A stretch of 64,000 nucleotides of DNA. Source: DASSSQ01 sp963839285. Lineage in GTDB: Bacteria > Actinomycetota > Thermoleophilia > Gaiellales > Gaiellaceae. The notes beneath the pieces were generated by a model. That model made no database searches and had not been told where the DNA came from. It saw only the letters and a list, made by a program, of their open reading frames with translations. This document shows, one piece after another, positions 41,358 to 51,484 of the stretch; position 1 is the stretch's first letter; each line of letters begins with the position of its first letter. The position numbers and the translations under genes were made by a program. The DNA is taken from the NCBI GenBank assembly GCA_963839285.1, contig CAWIUN010000020.1:248001-312000 (forward strand), given 5' to 3'.

Positions 41358-41639
41358 ATGGCGATTTCCCGAGACGAGGTGCTGCACGTCGCCCGGCTGG
41401 CGCGGCTCGAGCTCTCCGAGGCGGAGGTCGAGCGCTTCGGCGAGCAGCTCTCGGCGATCCTCGAGGCGGTCTCGAAGGTGCAGGAGCTCGACCTCTCGGG
41501 CGTGGCGCCGACCTCGCACCCGCACGACGTCGTCAACGTCTGGCGGGAGGACGCGCCGCGGCCGAGCCTCTCGCTCGACGAGGCGTTCGCGAACGCGCCC
41601 GACCGCGACGGCGACCTCTTCAGGGTGCCGCCCGCATGA
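41358..41639 (+). CDS. gatC: Asp/Glu-tRNA amidotransferase subunit C
   Basis: ATG 41358, 93 aa. ISRDEVLHVARLARLELSEA and FGEQLSAILEAVSKVQELDL are typical, as is the C-terminal DAPRPSLSLDEAFANAPDRD-type linker that wraps GatA. First of three genes overlapping by four bases each; GatCAB converts misacylated Glu-tRNA-Gln or Asp-tRNA-Asn. Confidence 0.95.
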   Translation: MAISRDEVLHVARLARLELSEAEVERFGEQLSAILEAVSKVQELDLSGVAPTSHPHDVVNVWREDAPRPSLSLDEAFANAPDRDGDLFRVPPA

Positions 41640-43060
41640 TCGACACCCTCCGGCTGAGCGCGGAGGAGGCGGACGCCCTGCTGACCGCCGGCGAGGTCTC
41701 CTCGGACGAGCTCTTCGCCGCCTACGCCGCCGCGATCGGCGCGCGCGACCCCGAGCTGCACGCGTTCCTGCACGTCTGCGAGGACGCGCCGGGCGCGGGG
41801 ATCCCGATCGCGGTCAAGGACGTGATCGGCACGAAGGGCATCCCGACGACGGCCGGCTCGCGGATCCTCGAGAACTACGTGCCCGTCTACGACGCGACGG
41901 TGGTGACCCGCTGCAAGGCGCGCGGGCTCCGCATCCTCGGCAAGACGAACACGGACGAGTTCGCGATGGGCTCGTCGACCGAGAACTCCGCCTACGGGCC
42001 GACGCACAACCCCTGGGACCTCGAGCGCGTCCCGGGCGGCTCGGGCGGCGGCTCGGCCGCGGCGGTGAGCGCCGGCCTGGCGCCGTGGGCGCTCGGCTCC
42101 GACACCGGCGGCTCGATCAAGCAGCCGTCGGCGCTCTGCGGCAACGTCGGCCTGCGCCCGACCTACGGCACCGTCTCGCGCTTCGGCGCCGTCGCCTTCG
42201 CCTCCTCGCTCGACCAGATCGGGCCGGTGGCGAGGACGGTCCGCGACTGCGCCTTCCTCTACTCGATCATCGCCGGCCGCGACGAGAACGACTCGACCAC
42301 GGTCGACGTCCCCGAGGTGGAGCTGCCGGGCCCGGACGACGAGGGGCTGCGCGGCGTCCGCATCGGGCTCCCGACCGAGCTGAACGAGGCCGAGGGGATC
42401 GAGCCGGGCGTGCGCGAGGCGGTGCGGCGCGCGATCGCGCTCGCCGAGGAGCTCGGCGCCGAGGTCGAGGAGTGCTCGCTGCCGCGCTCGGTCGAGTACG
42501 GCCTCGCCTGCTACTACCTGGTCGCCCCGGCCGAGGCCTCCTCGAACCTGGCCCGCTACGACGGCGTCCGCTACGGCGTCCGCGAGGACGGCGCCGACTT
42601 CCGCGAGATGGTGATGCGGTCGCGCCACGACGGCATCGGCGACGAGCCGAAGCGCCGGATCATGCTCGGCACCTACGCGCTCTCGGCCGGCTATCGCGAC
42701 GCCTTCTACGGCAAGGCGCAGCAGGTCCGCACGGTGATCCGCCGCGAGCACGACGAGCTCTTCCGGCGCTACGACGTGCTGCTCTCGCCGACCTCGCCGA
42801 CGGTCGCCTTCAGGCTCGGCGAGAAGTCCGGCAACCCGCTCGCGATGTACCTCTCCGACCTGCTGACGATCCCGTCCTGCGTGGCGGGGCTGCCGGGCCT
42901 CTCGATCCCGTGCGGGCTCTCCGAGGGGCTGCCCGTCGGGCTGCAGCTCGTCGGGCCGCAGTTCGGCGAGAACGCGCTCTTCCGCACGGGGCACGCGCTC
43001 GAGCGGGCGCTCGGCTTCGACGTCGTCCCGACCCGGCTCAGAGACGGGGTGCCGGGATGA
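41636..43060 (+). CDS. gatA: Asp/Glu-tRNA amidotransferase subunit A
   Basis: ATG 41636 overlaps gatC. Amidase signature with the Ser-cisSer-Lys triad: IAVKDVIGTKG (Lys), GGSGGGSAAAVSAGLAPWAL and GSDTGGSIKQPSALCG (the two serines). Releases ammonia from glutamine and channels it to GatB. 474 aa, intact. Confidence 0.97.
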   Translation: MIDTLRLSAEEADALLTAGEVSSDELFAAYAAAIGARDPELHAFLHVCEDAPGAGIPIAVKDVIGTKGIPTTAGSRILENYVPVYDATVVTRCKARGLRILGKTNTDEFAMGSSTENSAYGPTHNPWDLERVPGGSGGGSAAAVSAGLAPWALGSDTGGSIKQPSALCGNVGLRPTYGTVSRFGAVAFASSLDQIGPVARTVRDCAFLYSIIAGRDENDSTTVDVPEVELPGPDDEGLRGVRIGLPTELNEAEGIEPGVREAVRRAIALAEELGAEVEECSLPRSVEYGLACYYLVAPAEASSNLARYDGVRYGVREDGADFREMVMRSRHDGIGDEPKRRIMLGTYALSAGYRDAFYGKAQQVRTVIRREHDELFRRYDVLLSPTSPTVAFRLGEKSGNPLAMYLSDLLTIPSCVAGLPGLSIPCGLSEGLPVGLQLVGPQFGENALFRTGHALERALGFDVVPTRLRDGVPG

Positions 43061-44478
43061 GCGCGACCGCCTGGGAGCCGGTGATCGGCCTCGAGATCCA
43101 CGTCCAGCTGAAGACGCGGACGAAGATGTTCTGCGGCTGCGCGAACGGCTTCGGCGGCGGCGAGAACACGCAGGTGTGCCCGATCTGCCTCGGCCACCCC
43201 GGCGCGCTGCCGGTGCCGAACCGGCGGGCGATCGAGCTGACGATCCTGCTCGGCCACGCGCTCGGCTGCACGATCGCGGACCGCGCCCTCTTCCACCGCA
43301 AGCACTACTGGTACCCCGACCTGCCGAAGGGCTACCAGATCAGCCAGTACGACGTCCCGCTCTGCTCGGAGGGCTCGTTCCTCGTCCCGAGCGAGGACGG
43401 CGACCGCGAGGTCGGGATCGTGCGCGCGCACCTCGAGGAGGACGCCGCCAAGAACGTCCACGTCGGCGGCAGGTCGGGCCGGATCTCGGGCGCGAGCGCG
43501 ACCCTCGTCGACTACAACCGCGGCGGCACGCCCCTGGTCGAGATCGTCACCCGTCCCGACATCCACTCGGCCGACGAGGCGAAGCGGTTCCTGCAGCTGC
43601 TGCGCCAGACCGTGGTCGAGCTCGGGCTCTCGGACGCGGAGCTCGAGAAGGGCTCGATGCGCTTCGACGTCAACGTCTCCGTGCGCCCGGCCGGCTCCGA
43701 CGAGCTGCGGACGCGGACGGAGCTGAAGAACATGAACTCGTTCAACTTCGCCGCCAAGGGGATCGAGCGCGAGCTCGCGCGCCAGGTCGGGATCTACGAG
43801 GCGGGCGGCGAGGTCGAGCAGGAGACGCTCCACTTCGACCCCGCCCACGAGGAGGCGCCGCCGCTGCGCTCGAAGGAGGAGGCGGAGGACTACCGCTACC
43901 TGCCCGAGCCGGACCTCTTGCCGGTCGAGCCGCCGGCCGAGCTCGTCGAGCGGCTGCGCGGCGAGGTCGGCGAGCTCCCGTCGGCCCGGATCCTCGCGCT
44001 CCGCGAGGCGCTCGGCGGCTACCTCGCGACCGTGCTCGTCACGGGCGGGCTCGACCGGCTCCACGGCGACGTCGTCGCGGCCGGGGCGGATGCCCGCGAG
44101 GCCGCGAACGTGCTCTCGAACCAGTTCGTCGCCACCGGCACCGACCCGGCCTCGGTCGACCCGGGCGAGCTGGCGAAGCTCGTCTCGGCGCGCGCGGACA
44201 TCCCGCGCGCGGCCTTCGACGAGGCGCTGGCGAAGGTCGGCGAGCCGGGCTTCTCCGCCGAGCCGTACCTGGCGCGGCGGGCCGTCGCGGACGTGTCCGA
44301 GCTCGACCCGGTGATCGATCGGATCATCGCCGCCAACCCGGGCCAGGTGGCCGCGTTCAAGGGCGGCAAGGACGGCCTGCTCGGCTTCTTCGTCGGTCAG
44401 GTGATGAAGGAGACCGGCGGCTCCGCGAACCCCCGCGTCGTCAACGAGCGGCTGCGCGAGAAGCTGACCTCCGGCTGA
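43057..44478 (+). CDS. gatB: Asp/Glu-tRNA amidotransferase subunit B
   Basis: ATG 43057 overlaps gatA. WEPVIGLEIHVQLKTRTKMF, CGCANGFGGGENTQVCPICL (zinc-like cysteines), HRKHYWYPDLPKGYQISQYD and the C-terminal GatB/YqeY domain (FKGGKDGLLGFFVGQVMKET). Kinase and transamidase subunit. 473 aa, intact. Confidence 0.97.
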   Translation: MSATAWEPVIGLEIHVQLKTRTKMFCGCANGFGGGENTQVCPICLGHPGALPVPNRRAIELTILLGHALGCTIADRALFHRKHYWYPDLPKGYQISQYDVPLCSEGSFLVPSEDGDREVGIVRAHLEEDAAKNVHVGGRSGRISGASATLVDYNRGGTPLVEIVTRPDIHSADEAKRFLQLLRQTVVELGLSDAELEKGSMRFDVNVSVRPAGSDELRTRTELKNMNSFNFAAKGIERELARQVGIYEAGGEVEQETLHFDPAHEEAPPLRSKEEAEDYRYLPEPDLLPVEPPAELVERLRGEVGELPSARILALREALGGYLATVLVTGGLDRLHGDVVAAGADAREAANVLSNQFVATGTDPASVDPGELAKLVSARADIPRAAFDEALAKVGEPGFSAEPYLARRAVADVSELDPVIDRIIAANPGQVAAFKGGKDGLLGFFVGQVMKETGGSANPRVVNERLREKLTSG

Positions 44479-44482
44479 GCCG

Positions 44483-45331
44483 GTGCGGCTCGCCCCCGAG
44501 ATCGTCTCCGTCGATGCAGCGGCTCGCGCTCGAGCAGCGGCGCCTGCTCGGCCCGCGCGCGCCCTGGCACGTCGGCGACATCGCGTGGGGCCTCCGGCAG
44601 CACGAGCAGCGCGAGGACGAGTGGCGGATCCGGCTCTGGGTCGAGGGCGGCCGTGTCGTCGCCTGGTCGTGGCTGCAGCGGGACGGGCGCAACAAGCTCG
44701 AGCACGACGTCCATCCCGGAGCTGCCTGCACCTGCTCGACGAGATCCTCGCCGAGCCCGACGCGCGGGCCGCGTTCGCGTTCGCCGACGACGCGGAGCGA
44801 CGGGAGGCGCTCGCACGGCACGGCTTCACGGAGGTCGAGCGGCGCGATGCACTTCCTCGTGCGCGACCTCGACGAGCCGCCGGCGGCGGCGCCCCTGCCC
44901 GACGGCTTCCGCCTGCGGACGGTCGAGCCCGCGGACGTGCCGGAGCGGGTCGCGATCCACCGCGACGTCTGGGCGCCGTCGCGCGTGACCGAGTCGAGCT
45001 ACGCGCAGGTGCGGGCGCAGTGGCCGTACCGCGCCTCGCTCGACTGCGTCTGCGAGGCGCCGGACGGCCGCTTCGCCGCCTACTGCCTGCTCTGGCCCGA
45101 CGACGAGAACGGCGTCGGCGAGCTCGAGCCGGTGGGCGTGCGGGACGCCTTCCGTCGCCGCGGCCTCGGCGCCGCGGTCTGCACGTTCGCGCTCGAGCGC
45201 TGGCACGAGGAGGGCGGCCGGCAGGCCGTCGTCTACTGCGTCGGCGACGCGGCCTGCGCGCTCTACCGGTCGCTCGGCTTCCGCGTCCACGCGACGCGCT
45301 CGAGCTTCGCCGCGACGGCGACCGCCTCTAG
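44483..45331 (+). CDS. GNAT acetyltransferase, two-domain
   Basis: GTG 44483, four bases after gatB. The C-terminal half is a clear GNAT fold: FRLRTVEPADVPERVAIHRD, ASLDCVCEAPDGRFAAYCLL, VGVRDAFRRRGLGAAVCTFA (R-R-x-x-G-L/G-A acetyl-CoA loop) and VYCVGDAACALYRSLGFRV. The N-terminal half (RLWVEGGRVVAWSWLQRDGR) looks like a second, degenerate domain. Several single-base insertions (near 44512, 44720, 44732, 44847 and 45306); after correction the end is TAG 45329-45331. Substrate unknown. Confidence 0.7.
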   Translation: MRLAPEIVSVDAAARARAAAPARPARALARRRHRVGPPAARAARGRVADPALGRGRPCRRLVVAAAGRAQQARARRPSRSCLHLLDEILAEPDARAAFAFADDAERREALARHGFTEVERRDALPRARPRRAAGGGAPARRLPPADGRARGRAGAGRDPPRRLGAVARDRVELRAGAGAVAVPRLARLRLRGAGRPLRRLLPALARRRERRRRARAGGRAGRLPSPRPRRRGLHVRARALARGGRPAGRRLLRRRRGLRALPVARLPRPRDALELRRDGDRL

Positions 45332-45760
45332 CGCGGCTCGAGCAGGTACAGCGGCACCTCGCGGCCGGCGCGGGCGCGGTAGTCGCGGTAGGCGGGCCAG
45401 AACGCCTCCAGCAGCGGCCAGAGCCGCTCGGCCTCCCGCGGCGTCGCGCGCACGGGCGCGCACGGGCCGGCCGTCCGCGAGCGCGTCCGGGTTCGCGTCC
45501 AGGTTGAGCGCCCAGGCGGGCGGGCGGGACCTGCCCCAGTTCGAGCCGGCGAGGACGAGCCGGTCGCCGTCGCGGCCGTGGAGGAGCGGCACCCGCCGCG
45601 GCTGCCCGCTCCGCCGGCCGGTCGTCTCGAGCCAGACGAGCGGGAAGCCGCCGAGCCGCGTCGCGCGGCCGCCGGTGCGCCGGTCGAGCCACGGCAGCAC
45701 CCGTGCCGCCACGGCGGCGAAGAGCCGTCTGCGACCGAGCCTGCGGACGAGCGCGCCCAC
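45328..45760 (-). CDS. Deazaflavin (F420)-dependent nitroreductase-family protein
   Basis: GTG 45760. DDN/Rv3547-type split-barrel: PLVWLETTGRRSGQPRRVPL, LLHGRDGDRLVLAGSNWGRS and PAWALNLDANPDA. After one insertion near 45465 it continues RLWPLLEAFWPAYRDYRARA and ends VPLYLLEPR at 45328. Membership implies F420 binding, which fits Actinobacteria; electron acceptor unknown. Convergent with the GNAT gene (4-base overlap). Confidence 0.75.
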
Positions 45761-45763
45761 GCC

Positions 45764-46241
45764 TCAGAGCTCCCGCGCGTAGTTCGCCAGCGAGCGCCCG
45801 TAGCGCGGCAGGTGCGGCGCCAGTGCGGCGAGCGCGAGCGAGAGGGCCTCGCGTTCGCGGCCGGTGTCCGCGAGCGCGAGCGCGAGGAAGGCGGCGACGG
45901 CGCCGTCGAGCTCGTCGGAGCCGCGCTCGCGCTCCGCGCGGAGGAGCGCCACGGCCTCGTCCGGCTCGCCGACGTTCCGCAGCGAGCTCGCGAGCTGGAT
46001 CGTCGCGCGGCGCCGCCGGTCGCCGTCGAGCCCGAGCTCGAGCGCACGCCGGTAGAGCGCGCACCGCGCGCTCCTCCCGGCCGCTCGAGTCGAAGGCGCC
46101 CCCGAGCTCGAATGCCGCGACGGCGCTGTCCGGCCCGAGCTCGGCGACGAGCGCCTCCATCCGCGCCGGGAACGCCTCCTCGCCGACGGCGTCGAAGGAG
46201 TCCCAGAGCTCCGCGAGCCGCCGCTCGAACTCCTCGTCCAT
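45764..46241 (-). CDS. TPR-like helical-repeat protein (~157 aa)
   Basis: ATG 46241. RRLAELWDSFDAVGEEAFPA, MEALVAELGPDSAVAAFELG, one shift near 46070, RRATIQLASSLRNVGEPDEA, VALLRAERERGSDELDGAVA and AFLALALADTGREREALSLA: repeating helical pairs of TPR type. Three bases before the nitroreductase gene, so translationally linked. A scaffold; partner unknown. Confidence 0.65.
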
Positions 46242-46250
46242 CGCGCGAGG

Positions 46251-47594
46251 CTAGCGGGTCAGCGCCGCCGCGAGCTCGTCGAAGACCTCGCTGTGCCGGT
46301 CGACGTCCGCCTCGCTCGTCGCGGGCGACATCAGCGCCATGTTGTGGAACGGCGTCAGCAGGATGCCGCGGTTCAGCGCCCAGAGGTGGGCCAGCCGGTC
46401 GGCGCCCACGTCGCCGCCCGCGGCCGCCTCCTCGCCGGTGCGCGGCCGCTCGGGGCGGAAGAGGTACTCGACCCGGCAGCCGAGCCGCGTCACGTGCCAC
46501 GGCAGCCCGTGCCGCTCGATCGCGCCGGCGACGCCCGCCTCGAAGCGCTCGCCGAGGGCGATCATCCGCGCGAACGCCTCGTCGGTCAGCACCTCACCCA
46601 GCGTCGCGCGCATCGCGGCCAGGGAGAGGACGTTCGCCGCGAGGGTGCCGCCGACGCCGCCGACGTCCGCCTCGTGCTCCGGGATCGCGGCGTCGACACG
46701 CGCCGCCACCTCCTCGCTGAAGCCGTACGCGGCCGCCGGGATCCCGCCCGCGATCGCCTTGCCGACCGTGAGCAGGTCGGGCTCGAGCCCGTGCGCGCGC
46801 GTGTAGCCGCCCGGCCCGGCGCAGAGCGTGTGGGTCTCGTCGACGACGAGCAGCGTCCCGTGCTCGCGCGTCAGCCGGCGCAGCGCCTCGTGGTAGCCGG
46901 GCTCCGGCAGGACGATGCCGATGTTCGTCAGCGCCGGCTCGACGAGCGCGCAGGCGACGTCCCCCGCGGCCAGCTCGCGCTCGAGCCCCTCGACGTCGTT
47001 GAACTCGACGACGCGCGTCGTCAGCGCCGGGTCGACCGGCGGCCCGAGCGAGCCCTCGCGCGGCACGACCCTGCCGTCCTCGAGCGTCGCCACCGTCTCG
47101 TCGACCGTGCCGTGGTAGCACCAGTTGTGGACGAGGATCTTCGGCCTGCCGGTGATCGCCCGGGCGAGCCGGATCGCGAAGCGGTTCGCGTCCGTCGCCG
47201 TCAGCGCGAACTGCCAGAACGGCAGCCCGAAGCGCCGCTGCAGCTCCTCGCCGACCCAGAGCGCGTCCTCGCTCGGCAGCATCAGGGTGATCCCGCGCCC
47301 GACGCGGTCGCGCACCGCCGCGACGGTCGGCGCGGGGGAGTGGCCCGTCATCGCGCCCGTGTCGCCGAGGCAGAAGTCGACGTACTCGCGCCCGTCGACG
47401 TCGGTGAAGCGGGCGCCGTGCGCGTCGGCCGCGTAGACCGGGAAGCCGCCGGCCCAGCGCGTCATCCAGTGCATCGGCACGCCGGCGAGGAGCGAGCGCC
47501 GCGCCCGTGCGGCGAGCTCGCGCGAGCGCGGGTGCTCGGCCTCGAAGCGGGCGCGCTCGGCCGCGTACAGCTCGTCGATCCGCGTCTCGTCCAC
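46251..47594 (-). CDS. Class III PLP aminotransferase (glutamate-1-semialdehyde mutase-like)
   Basis: GTG 47594, 15 bases after the arylsulfotransferase-like gene. ARFTDVDGREYVDFCLGDTG, TATDANRFAIRLARAITGRP, VDETHTLCAGPGGYTRAH (PLP-binding Asp) and LLTVGKAIAGGIPAAAYGF (Schiff-base lysine). 447 aa, intact. TATDANRFA replaces the SGTEA motif of HemL, so it is more likely a catabolic transaminase than haem biosynthesis. Confidence 0.85.
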   Translation of the reverse strand: MDETRIDELYAAERARFEAEHPRSRELAARARRSLLAGVPMHWMTRWAGGFPVYAADAHGARFTDVDGREYVDFCLGDTGAMTGHSPAPTVAAVRDRVGRGITLMLPSEDALWVGEELQRRFGLPFWQFALTATDANRFAIRLARAITGRPKILVHNWCYHGTVDETVATLEDGRVVPREGSLGPPVDPALTTRVVEFNDVEGLERELAAGDVACALVEPALTNIGIVLPEPGYHEALRRLTREHGTLLVVDETHTLCAGPGGYTRAHGLEPDLLTVGKAIAGGIPAAAYGFSEEVAARVDAAIPEHEADVGGVGGTLAANVLSLAAMRATLGEVLTDEAFARMIALGERFEAGVAGAIERHGLPWHVTRLGCRVEYLFRPERPRTGEEAAAGGDVGADRLAHLWALNRGILLTPFHNMALMSPATSEADVDRHSEVFDELAAALTR

Positions 47595-47608
47595 GGGACG
47601 ATCCTCGC

Positions 47609-48990
47609 TCAGACGGACACCGACGCGAGCGTCGAGCCGTCTCCGGAGAGCGCGTCGACCTGCAGCGCTCCGGGGCCGGCGCCGACCGGGACGGCCGTCT
47701 CGAACCCGCGCCGCGGCCGGCGCGCGAGCTCGCGGCCGCCCCGCGAGACGCGCCACTCCGCGACCTGCGTGGCGCCGTTCCAGCTCGCGTAGAGCATGTT
47801 CCCCGTCGCGGACGGCGTCCGGCTTCGTCTGCGGCAGCCCCGTCCACGGGAACCGGTAGGAGCGGTAGGAGATCGCGCCCTGCGGGAAGCTCGCGTCCCA
47901 GCGGACGAAGCCGTCGGCGCCGAACTCGGAGGCGGCCGGCGCGGTGCCCCAGCCGACGAGCGCGCCGCCGCCGGCGAGCGCCTGCACGTTGCCCATCGCG
48001 TGCGCGAGCAGGTTGCGGGGATGCGTCCAGGCCGCGACCGTCGAGGCCCGCATCCGCGCGTGGTCGAGCTCGAGCCGGAGCGCGCGCGAGCGCGGCTCGA
48101 CCGCCGGCTCGGCGCCGTTGTCGAAGATCGTCAGCGTCCCGTCCGGGTGCGCGCGCACGTCGTGCTGCCAGGCGAAGCGCGCGCCCGGGCCGAGCTCGAA
48201 GTCGCTGCGCTTGCCCCCGAGCGTCCAGCGGATCTCGCCGCTTTCCCGGTCGAGCTTGTACACCGCCCACGTGTGCCGCGCCGAGAGCAGCAGGTCGCCG
48301 TCCTCGTCGACGTCGATCGAGTTCGCGTGCAGGTAGTCGAACCCGGCCTTGCCGAACGACGCGGCCGTCCGGTACGAGTCCTCGACGGGTACGTGGTCGA
48401 GGCTGTGCCAGTCGAGCAGGAGCTCGCCGCTTGCGACGTCGACCTCCTGGACGACGCCCTCGACGACGTCGCCGACCTTCGCGTAGGCGGCGAAGATCGC
48501 GGTGCCCTCGGGCGTCAGCTGGAACTCGTGCAGGTCGCCCTTCTGCCCGGCAGCCGGCGCGCACCCGCGCGACCTCGCGGTAGTGCTCGTCCAGCAGCAC
48601 GTACGAGCCCTGCCCGTAGCCCTTGCCGACGGTTCCCTCCCACCACGTCAGCACCGGCCGGCCGCGGTAGCGCTGGACGCGGAAGTCGAGCCGCGCGAGG
48701 CCCTTCGGGCTCGGGTCGAGCCAGACCGGCTCGCCGCGCGTGTCGAGCAGCAGCAGCCCGGTCTGGCCGGGGCCGCCCATCGGCGTCGTGAAGAGGTACT
48801 CGCCGGGCGCCGCGCTCGTCCCGGTCACCCAGGGCGCGGGCGGCTTCAGGTCGGGCCGCGAGCGGAAGCGGCGCACCCGCGGCTCGTCGAGCGCGGCCGC
48901 GCCGCGGTTGATGCCGAAGCCGGCGCCGCCGAGCGCGAGCACGGCGACGGCGCCGCCGCCCGCCCGCGTGAGGAACTCGCGCCGGTTCAC
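47609..48990 (-). CDS. Tat-exported arylsulfotransferase (ASST)-family protein
   Basis: GTG 48990 (TTG 49002 possible). NRREFLTRAGGGAVAVLALG is a twin-arginine signal. Propeller segments: GEYLFTTPMGGPGQTGLLLL, RPVLTWWEGTVGKGYGQGSY, YLHANSIDVDEDGDLLLSAR, HTWAVYKLDRESGEIRWTLG, FAWQHDVRAHPDGTLTIFDN and GNVQALAGGGALVGWG. Catalytic-type histidines (ANSID/QHD context) fit the ASST family. Frame changes near 48555 and 47812. Transfers sulfate between phenols in characterised members; substrate here unknown. Confidence 0.8.
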
Positions 48991-49073
48991 GTGCGGGAGC
49001 AAAGCACGTCAGGGCGCGGCCCGGCGGGGGTTGCGCACGGCGGCCGCCGCGTCTGGCAGACTCGCCGCTCGTT

Positions 49074-50177
49074 TTGAGTGCGCTCGCCCTCACCGCGGCG
49101 ATGGCGGGGGCCGTGCTCGTCGGGAGCATGATCTCGATCGAGCTCGGCATCTCCGTCGCGCTCCTCGAGATCCTGCTCGGCGTCGTGATCGGCAACGCGA
49201 CGACGACCGAGATCCCGAGCTGGTTCGCCTTCATCGGCTCGTTCGCCCCGATCGTGCTCGCGTTCCTGGCCGGCTCGGAGATCGACGCCACCCAGCTGCG
49301 CCGCGAGTGGCGTGCGAGCTCGCTCCTCGGCGGCCTCTGCTTCCTGCTGCCGTTCGGCGTCGTCTACGCGTGCACGCGGCACCTGCTGGACTGGGGCGAC
49401 AGGCAGGCGCTCGTGGCGGCGACCGCGCTCGCGACGACGAGCGTCGCGATCGTCTACACGGTGCTGCTCGAGACCGGCGTCGCCCAGACGGAGACGGGCA
49501 AGCGGCTGATGGCGGCGACGTTCGTCACCGACTTCCTGACCGCGCTGACCCTCTCGCTCGTCTTCGTCCGGCCGAGCTGGTGGCTCGTCCCGTTCGTGCT
49601 CGTCTCGATCGTCGCCGTCGTCGTCGTCCCGTTCGTCTTCCCGTGGTTCTTCCGCCGCTACGGGGCGACCGTCGTCGAGCCGGAGATCAAGCTCGTCTTC
49701 GCCGGCCTCTTCGTGCTGATGTGGCTCGGGGAGCGGGCGCACGCGCACGCGGTGCTGCCGGCCTTCGTGCTCGGGCTGATCCTCTCGCGCCACTACACCG
49801 ACAACCCGCACGAGTTCGAGCGCCTCCGCGTCGTCTCGTTCGCGTTCCTGACGCCGTTCTTCTTCATGAAGAGCGGCATGCGCGTCTCGATCGACGTGCT
49901 CTGGGCCAACCTGGCCGCGCTCGGCGCGCTCTTCGCGATCAAGATGGGCTCGAAGCTGGCGCTCTACCCGCTCGTGCGGCGGACCATCGGCCGTGACGCC
50001 GTCTTCGGGACGCTGCTGATGTCGACCGGGCTGACCTTCGGCACGATCGCCGCCCTCTACGGGCTCACCTCCGGGATCATCGGCCAGCAGAAGTTCTCGC
50101 TGCTCGTGGCGGTGATCGTGCTCTCGGCGCTGATCCCGACCGTCGTCGCGCAGGTCTTCTTCCGTCCCCGCGCCTGA
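49074..50177 (+). CDS. CPA2-family cation:proton antiporter (367 aa)
   Basis: TTG 49074. About 11-12 membrane segments. ISIELGISVALLEILLGVVI, IVLAFLAGSEIDATQLRREW (the conserved G-x-E-x-D of Kef/NapA types), ATSVAIVYTVLLETGV and LMSTGLTFGTIAALYGLTSG. No C-terminal TrkA-N domain, so a plain Na+/H+ or K+/H+ exchanger. Intact. Confidence 0.85.
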   Translation: MSALALTAAMAGAVLVGSMISIELGISVALLEILLGVVIGNATTTEIPSWFAFIGSFAPIVLAFLAGSEIDATQLRREWRASSLLGGLCFLLPFGVVYACTRHLLDWGDRQALVAATALATTSVAIVYTVLLETGVAQTETGKRLMAATFVTDFLTALTLSLVFVRPSWWLVPFVLVSIVAVVVVPFVFPWFFRRYGATVVEPEIKLVFAGLFVLMWLGERAHAHAVLPAFVLGLILSRHYTDNPHEFERLRVVSFAFLTPFFFMKSGMRVSIDVLWANLAALGALFAIKMGSKLALYPLVRRTIGRDAVFGTLLMSTGLTFGTIAALYGLTSGIIGQQKFSLLVAVIVLSALIPTVVAQVFFRPRA

Positions 50178-50312
50178 CGGCGAGCCACGTCCTCGACGAG
50201 GGCGAGCTCGTCGGCGTCTGCACGCTGAACGGAATCCGAGCCCGGCCGCTTACCGTCCGCCCCGACGGGGAACCCGAGACGTGACCCGAGGACGAGACAC
50301 GAGGAGGACCCG

Positions 50313-51348
50313 GTGGCCGACGACATCCACGAGCAGACGACGAAGTACCTGACCGACGCGCACTCGATCGAGGAGCAGGCGCTCGCGCAGCTCCGCTCGG
50401 CGCCCGGCGCGGCCGGCGACCCCGAGCTGGCGGGCGCCTACGAGCAGCACCTCCGGGAGACGGAGGGCCACGAGCACGTCACCCGCGAGCTGCTCGAGGC
50501 GCGCGGCGCGGACCCCTCGACGACCAAGGACACGGTCATGAAGGCGGGCGGCAAGGGGTTCGTCCTCTTCGCGCGGGCCCAGCCGGACACGCCCGGCAAG
50601 CTGCACGCCCACTCGCTCTCCTACGAGGCGCTCGAGCTCGCCTCCTACGAGCTGCTCCGCCGCGTCGCGGAGCGCGCGGGCGAGGACGACGTCGCCGCGG
50701 CCGCCGGGCCGGATCGCCGCCGAGGAGCGGCGGATGCTGGAGCGGCTCGAGGCGGGCTACGACCGCTCGGTCGAGGCCTCGCTCGCCGAGGTGGGGCGCG
50801 ACGACCTCTCCGAGCAGCTCCGCAAGTATCTCGCCGACGCCCACGCGCTCGAGGAGCAGGCGATCCAGCTGCTCGAGCGGGCGCCGAAGCTCGTCGACAG
50901 CGGCCCGCTCGCCGAGGCCTTCGAGGAGCACCTCGCCGAGTCGAGGGAGCACGCCGAGCTCGTCGAGGCGCGGCTGCAGGCGCTCGGAGGCGACCCGTCC
51001 GGGCTCAAGGACGCGGCGCTGCGGCTGGGCGCGCTCAACTGGGGCGCCTTCTTCCAGGGGCACCCCGACACGCCCGGCAAGCTGGCGGCGTTCGCGTACG
51101 CGTTCGAGCACCTCGAGATCGGCGGCTACGAGCAGCTGAAGCGGGTCGCCGAGCGCGCAGGCGATTCCGAGACCGCCGCGCTCGCCGACCGGATCCTCGA
51201 GCAGGAGCGGAACGCGGCCGAGCAGGTCGCCTCCCGCTGGGACGAGGCCGTCGAGGCCTCGCTCGCAGGCCGTCGGCGTCACGAGAGGCTGACGGCGAGG
51301 ACGCCGAGGCACGTCTCGTCGGTCGTCCCCTCGCCCCGGAGCACGTAG
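50313..51348 (+). CDS. Tandem YciE/YciF (DUF892)-like ferritin-fold protein
   Basis: GTG 50313 after GAGGAGG. Two copies of the same four-helix unit: EQTTKYLTDAHSIEEQALAQ with SLSYEALELASYELLRRVAE, then EQLRKYLADAHALEEQAIQL with AYAFEHLEIGGYEQLKRVAE. Each keeps the E...ExxH-type residues of this iron-binding fold (HSIEEQ, EGHEH, HALEEQ, SREHAE). One insertion near 50706 separates them. Stress-related role by family. Confidence 0.8.
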
Positions 51349-51484
51349 CCCGGGGCGAGGGGCCGGCCGTCGCGCGACCGGCTGCGCGTCAGGAGGTCGC
51401 AGGAGGTGACGCTGGAGGGCGGGGCCCGACCGTCCGCAACGGCAGGCGTGCGTAGGCTCGGCCGCGCCCGGGTAGGCGCAGCGC

